Source of the DNA: Chryseobacterium sp. CH25
Lineage (GTDB): Bacteria > Bacteroidota > Bacteroidia > Flavobacteriales > Weeksellaceae
Length of the DNA stretch: 64,000 bases
Direction of reading: 5' to 3'
NCBI RefSeq assembly: GCF_004119455.1
Contig: NZ_NRQT01000015.1
Coordinates: forward strand, 1 to 64,000
The notes beneath the pieces were generated by a model, which ran no database searches, had not been told where the DNA came from, and saw only the letters and a list, made by a program, of their open reading frames with translations. Below, piece after piece: positions 60,179-64,000 of the stretch (its first letter is position 1; every line of letters starts with the position of its first letter). The translations under genes and the position numbers were made by a program.

Positions 60179-61768
60179 TTAAGGAATCTGGATAGCATTC
60201 TGGACTTCAAATTCTTCTGAAGCAGAGAACTGATTTCCATACATGTCTACAGCTCTAACCTCAACTTTATGTTTTCCTAAGGTTAATTTTTTAGGGAAAT
60301 CTGCTTCCCAGATATGTTTTGACATTTCAGGGTTGGAAGGCCTTCTTCCCTGCAAAATTTTCTCTGTAGTATCCCATTTGAAAACGGAAAGAGCAAAGTT
60401 TGGATCTATGGTTTCATCATATTCCATTTCTTCCCATTTCCCATTGTCTATTCTGTACTCTACTTTATCTTTTTTGCTTCCCATAAAGAAGTTAGCCAAG
60501 ACTTTTGCAGAAGTTTTTGAGGGGAACGGAATTACTTTTGGAACATATAGTTTGATCTGATAATCTTCCGGTTTTCCGGCTGTTTTGTATTTTACTTTGT
60601 ATTGATTATCAGTAAAGCTGATGAAAGAATACCCTTTTGCTGTTCCGTCTCTCATAGTTGAAGTAGGAAGTCCTGCTTCGTCAGCGGTTCCGGAATACCA
60701 GTCTCCACAAGTGGTTCCTACATTGTATTCGTGCAGTTCTTTAATCCCATTCCAACCTGCTTTTTTACCATAGAAAATCTGCTGTTGAATATGGGTATGT
60801 GCCGATAAAAGCAATACATTCTGGAAAGGGTTCAGGAAATCGAACAATTTCTGACGGTCTGCATTTCTGAAACTGTCTTCATTGTTATGCTCTAGAGGAA
60901 TATGGAAAGACACTACAATCAGTTTATTTTTATCAACCAATTTCAGATCGTTTTCAATAAACTGAAGCTGATCTTCACGAAATCCGCCCCAATAGCCTTT
61001 TCCATCTCTTGGATCGGGATAAAGAATATCATCCAGAATAATGAAGTGTACATTTCCGTAGTTGAATGAGTAATTGGCAGGGCCGAAATTGGATTCAAAG
61101 GTTTCATCTGAAAGTTTATCGTCTTTAGCATCGTAGTTCATGTCATGATTCCCCATTACATTATACCAAGGTAATCCTACTTCTTTCATTACGTCAGCAT
61201 AAGGTTTCTGCAAACTCAGATTATCTCCAACCAAATCTCCCAAACTAATTCCCAATACTGCATTTTTCTTGGTATTTCTCACTTCATTTACGATTCCTCT
61301 TTTAAAATAATCCAGTTCTTTTTCTGTATAAGGTTGCGGATCTCCGAAAACAAGAATATCAAAGTTTTTGTTTTCATTCTGCTGATAAAGCGGGAAGTTC
61401 AATTCTTTGGGAAGCTCCCCTGTTGGGGCTACTCCTTTATATTTAAAATCTGCCGGAGAACCTTTTGGTTTATGGTGATAGTAAAACTGTGGCAGGTTAT
61501 TACTGTTTACAGCAGTTTGATATCCTGATGGTTTAATGACAAAAATAGTCTGATCTTCCTGAACCGGCAGGCTGTAACGTCCGTTTTTATCTGTTAATAC
61601 CACCTGAACTCCATTGGATACTGCAACTCCTTCAATTCCTTTTTCGCGGTTTTCTTTCTTTTGGTTTCTGTTGCTGTCTTCGTATACATATCCTGAAGCA
61701 GAAGACTGGGAAAAAGCCATTGCTGAAACCAGCATACATGGCATTAAAAGTTTTATATTGATATTCAT
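60179..61768 (-). CDS. Secreted calcineurin-like phosphoesterase
   Basis: A 529-residue exported protein. A signal peptide is followed by an N-terminal beta domain (about 22-100, SGYVYEDSNRNQKKENREKG, like a carboxypeptidase-regulatory fold). The metallophosphatase core has FGDPQ, SLGDLVGD, MGNHD, SFHIPLEHN and SAHTH, which provide the two-metal site, and a C-terminal beta domain (about 370-525) follows. The three-part layout matches the MPE_N / metallophos / MPE_C family. It is directly downstream of a SusC-SusD pair, so it may cleave the phosphoester substrate or product of that uptake system. Confidence 0.9.
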   Translation of the reverse strand: MNINIKLLMPCMLVSAMAFSQSSASGYVYEDSNRNQKKENREKGIEGVAVSNGVQVVLTDKNGRYSLPVQEDQTIFVIKPSGYQTAVNSNNLPQFYYHHKPKGSPADFKYKGVAPTGELPKELNFPLYQQNENKNFDILVFGDPQPYTEKELDYFKRGIVNEVRNTKKNAVLGISLGDLVGDNLSLQKPYADVMKEVGLPWYNVMGNHDMNYDAKDDKLSDETFESNFGPANYSFNYGNVHFIILDDILYPDPRDGKGYWGGFREDQLQFIENDLKLVDKNKLIVVSFHIPLEHNNEDSFRNADRQKLFDFLNPFQNVLLLSAHTHIQQQIFYGKKAGWNGIKELHEYNVGTTCGDWYSGTADEAGLPTSTMRDGTAKGYSFISFTDNQYKVKYKTAGKPEDYQIKLYVPKVIPFPSKTSAKVLANFFMGSKKDKVEYRIDNGKWEEMEYDETIDPNFALSVFKWDTTEKILQGRRPSNPEMSKHIWEADFPKKLTLGKHKVEVRAVDMYGNQFSASEEFEVQNAIQIP

Positions 61769-61792
61769 TTTATAATTTTTTCTTGATTATAC

Positions 61793-63247
61793 TTATTTAC
61801 TCCACCACACTTTTACATTGATATCATCTCCACCCATCTGCTGAACTGCTGCCTCATAGTTTTCTTTATTCATTACTCTTGTATTGGTTGGATACATTAA
61901 TCGCTGAGGAAGCTTCCCATCATTCAGAAGCCCACCATTATTAGGAAGTTCCGGGAAACCTGTTCTTCTTTTTTCAAACCATTGCTGCTGATCTACAAAA
62001 AATAATGCTATATACTTCTGAAGCATAATTTTCTTCATATCTCCGGTTCCGAATGCTACTGCCGGATTATCAAAATAGTTAGCCGGAACCACAGCTCCCC
62101 ATTGTTCAATGGCAGATTTTACTCCATTTTCATAATAGGTTTTTGCACTTCCTTGAATAACTCCTTTGAACGCTAGCTCTGCCAAAGTAAACTGAAGTTC
62201 TGCGTATGGATACACCAATAGCTTCAAAGGGGCTTTTGCCAGATTCTGATTAAGGTTGGATGGCTGGTAATTGAATACGGTTCCAAATTTATATCCTGAT
62301 GGTGCTCCTATATATCCAAGATTAGCATTTGTTTTGATGTCTTTTGCCTGAGAGAAAAACATAGCCATACGAGGGTCATTATTCGCTTTTAATGTTTCTA
62401 CAAAAAATTCTGAAGCGGCTCTACCTGTTGTAAAATCCTGAGGTCTTGCAATAGGCGGCATCAATGGAAAAATTCCTGTTATATCTACTTTTACGCCATC
62501 TGCGTTATTTTGAAAAACAGGATATACTGTAGGGTTATTCATAATCTCCTGAATTCTTGTTTTAACATTCACTTCTCCATCTTTATTCAGAATTCTTGTC
62601 AGTAATCTCAGGGAAAGAGAATTACAGAATTTCTTCCAGCCTAGAATTCCGTTGGCAGCATCTGAATCGGCTTTAAAGAATAAATCTCCCCCTGTAAGTG
62701 CCTTCGTGTTCACAAAAAGGGAGTTTGCTGTTTTTAAATCATCCAATAATTTGATATAGATATCTTTTTGTCTGTCAAATTTCGGATACATGATCTTGTC
62801 GTCCAGTTGTGAAGCTTCAGAAAATGGTACATCTCCATAGGTATCGGTAAGATTGGAGTAGATCCAGGCATTCAGGACCATTGCAATAGCCTGATAGTTT
62901 TTATCTCCTTCAGAAAATGCTGCTTTTTTAAGGTCATCTACCTGCTTTAGCCATCGGTAAGAGTTATCCCAGAACCCGTTTCCTGTTTTTTCTGTTATGT
63001 AGTAACGGCTCAATGAATTTCCTTCGTTTGGAAAATCCAGGGAAACCTGCATAAGATCAAAGTTAAAATCGTTAGCTCTGTTATACCCTACCACAGACAT
63101 ATTGTACTGAATAGGAACCAGCAGGGCACTGGCAACAGGTACATTAATTCTACTCGTATCTTTATTGATCTCATCAAGACTTCTGTCACATGAAACAGTG
63201 CTGCTCATAAGAGCCAGGAATGAAGATATATAGATTAGCTTTTTCAT
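61793..63247 (-). CDS. SusD/RagB-like outer-membrane lipoprotein
   Basis: A 484-residue lipoprotein. The lipobox ends at C20 (SSTVSC). The SusD-like fold with TPR-type helices is indicated by YRWLKQVDDLKKAAF, IAMVLNAWIYSNLTDTYGDVPFSEA and the late QKYIALFFVDQQQWFEKRRTGFPEL. It belongs to the SusD-like_2 branch. It would act as the surface lid of the SusC transporter encoded just upstream. The gap to the SusC gene is 11 bases. Confidence 0.94.
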   Translation of the reverse strand: MKKLIYISSFLALMSSTVSCDRSLDEINKDTSRINVPVASALLVPIQYNMSVVGYNRANDFNFDLMQVSLDFPNEGNSLSRYYITEKTGNGFWDNSYRWLKQVDDLKKAAFSEGDKNYQAIAMVLNAWIYSNLTDTYGDVPFSEASQLDDKIMYPKFDRQKDIYIKLLDDLKTANSLFVNTKALTGGDLFFKADSDAANGILGWKKFCNSLSLRLLTRILNKDGEVNVKTRIQEIMNNPTVYPVFQNNADGVKVDITGIFPLMPPIARPQDFTTGRAASEFFVETLKANNDPRMAMFFSQAKDIKTNANLGYIGAPSGYKFGTVFNYQPSNLNQNLAKAPLKLLVYPYAELQFTLAELAFKGVIQGSAKTYYENGVKSAIEQWGAVVPANYFDNPAVAFGTGDMKKIMLQKYIALFFVDQQQWFEKRRTGFPELPNNGGLLNDGKLPQRLMYPTNTRVMNKENYEAAVQQMGGDDINVKVWWSK

Positions 63248-63258
63248 TTTTTCTGATT

Positions 63259-64000
63259 TTAAAATTTAACGTTTAACTGGAATCCTATTGTTCTTGCCTG
63301 AGGTAGCTGTCCCATCTCAACACCTGGCGTAATGGTAGAATCATCCAATGTAGCTGCTTCCGGATCAAACAATGGGAATTTAGTCCACATCCAAAGGTTT
63401 CTTCCAAATACTGCAAGGGTAATATCTGTAAGTTTTAAAGGCTCTACAATTGATTTCGGGAATGAATAAGAGATTCTGGCATCTCTCAGTTTCAGGAACG
63501 AAGTATCAAATGAGTTGGTCTCCACGTTTGCTCTTCTATAGTAATCTCCATAATAGGTAGACACCGGAATTCCTTTTGTATTGGGAGAAAAGGTTCCATC
63601 CGGATTCTGAACGACTCCCTGACCAACGATTAAACCTCCGGGGTTTTCTCTTCCCGCAAGAGTATGTGTAAGTTTACCCTGTTCAGACATTTTGTGATGG
63701 GAGTGAGAGTAAGCAATTCCTTTGTACTGACCGTCGAATGAGAAACTCACTGTAATATTTTTATATCTGAATTCATTCTGAAGACCTGCTCTCCATTTTG
63801 GATAAGCATTTCCAATTTTATTCACTTCTGTTGGCTTCGCTGTTAAGCCGTCCTTCGCATCATAAATCACTTGTCCATCCGGAGAATACAGCAATCCTGC
63901 ACCATACATATCTCCAAGAGAACCTCCCACTACAGCATTATAAAATACTACGCCACCTACACTTCCCATTGTATAAGGTTTTCCGTTATACTCTTCCGGA
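63259..64000 (-). CDS. SusC/RagA TonB-linked receptor, C-terminal part (runs off the window)
   Basis: The frame is open to the right edge. The visible 247 codons contain the C-terminal barrel strands and the characteristic end of SusC proteins: GNAYPKWRAGLQNEFRYKN, SFLKLRDARISYSFP, LAVFGRNLWMWTKFPLFDPEA and ARTIGFQLNVKF with a terminal aromatic residue. The N-terminal signal peptide, regulatory-like domain and plug lie outside the window. It pairs with the SusD gene immediately downstream. Confidence 0.94.
   Translation of the reverse strand, partial: PEEYNGKPYTMGSVGGVVFYNAVVGGSLGDMYGAGLLYSPDGQVIYDAKDGLTAKPTEVNKIGNAYPKWRAGLQNEFRYKNITVSFSFDGQYKGIAYSHSHHKMSEQGKLTHTLAGRENPGGLIVGQGVVQNPDGTFSPNTKGIPVSTYYGDYYRRANVETNSFDTSFLKLRDARISYSFPKSIVEPLKLTDITLAVFGRNLWMWTKFPLFDPEAATLDDSTITPGVEMGQLPQARTIGFQLNVKF

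Overview
The window looks like a chromosomal segment of a flavobacterium, most probably Chryseobacterium or a close Weeksellaceae relative. The signs are low G+C, promoters of the Bacteroidota type (-7 box TAnnTTTG, -33 box TTTG) instead of sigma70 sites, almost no Shine-Dalgarno sequences, a SusC/SusD pair, family content (WbqC, GSCFA, DUF5683, DUF4269, DUF2461), the order lepB-dapB-DUF5683-parB-parA, and small Cys-rich peptides with a double-glycine leader of the Chryseobacterium type. There is no phage, plasmid or IS transposase.

Layout. 1-7.2 kb: tRNA-Asp genes, thioredoxin, cysteine desulfurase, a PrcB-like lipoprotein, then a tight four-gene operon (UbiA-type prenyltransferase, DprE1-like oxidase, DprE2-like reductase, HAD phosphatase) that matches the mycobacterial route to polyprenyl-phosphoryl arabinose, followed by OmpA-like and lipocalin-like lipoproteins. 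7.4-18.3 kb: subtilase, WbqC, a frameshifted and catalytically dead signal-peptidase paralogue, lepB, dapB, DUF5683, parB, parA, a TonB protein and purA. 18.5-30.7 kb: an alpha/beta hydrolase; a LytTR two-component pair divergent from an outer-membrane receptor with a candidate operator between them; a WYL regulator / zinc-ribbon / HEAT group bracketed by inverted repeats; an ABC-F protein; hpt, adk and obgE. 30.8-40.1 kb: two DEAD-box helicases, TatD, DUF4269, GSCFA, polyprenyl synthase, and a Pit phosphate transporter with its DUF47 partner. 40.1-48.4 kb: a double-glycine peptide, DUF2461, a surface-glycan group (FkbM methyltransferase, flippase, two glycosyltransferases), aspA and a lipoprotein amidase.

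48.5-53.6 kb is the most unusual stretch. Two tRNA clusters (Ser-Pro-Arg and Pro-Arg-Pro-Arg) are each followed by tandem units carrying a copy of the 3' part of tRNA-Arg and its terminator. In the first cluster each unit also carries a small GIY-YIG nuclease gene whose last codons and stop lie inside the tRNA fragment. In the second cluster the units are about 120 bp and have lost the nuclease. Between the clusters lies a 64-residue peptide whose Cys spacing is that of an insect-type CS-alpha/beta defensin behind a double-glycine leader.

53.6-64 kb: an MBL hydrolase with a Crp-family regulator, a frameshifted e(P4)-type acid phosphatase, MgtC/SapB, an SH3b protein, prmA, an SDR, and a SusC-SusD-phosphoesterase locus that runs off the right edge.

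Many intergenic gaps hold short imperfect palindromes from several distinct families, which gives the region a REP-like load of small repeats. Two genes (9786-10459 and 55109-55932) are broken by single-base changes in homopolymers, so base-calling error should be excluded before they are called pseudogenes. All functional statements rest on motif reading and memory of families; no database search was run.
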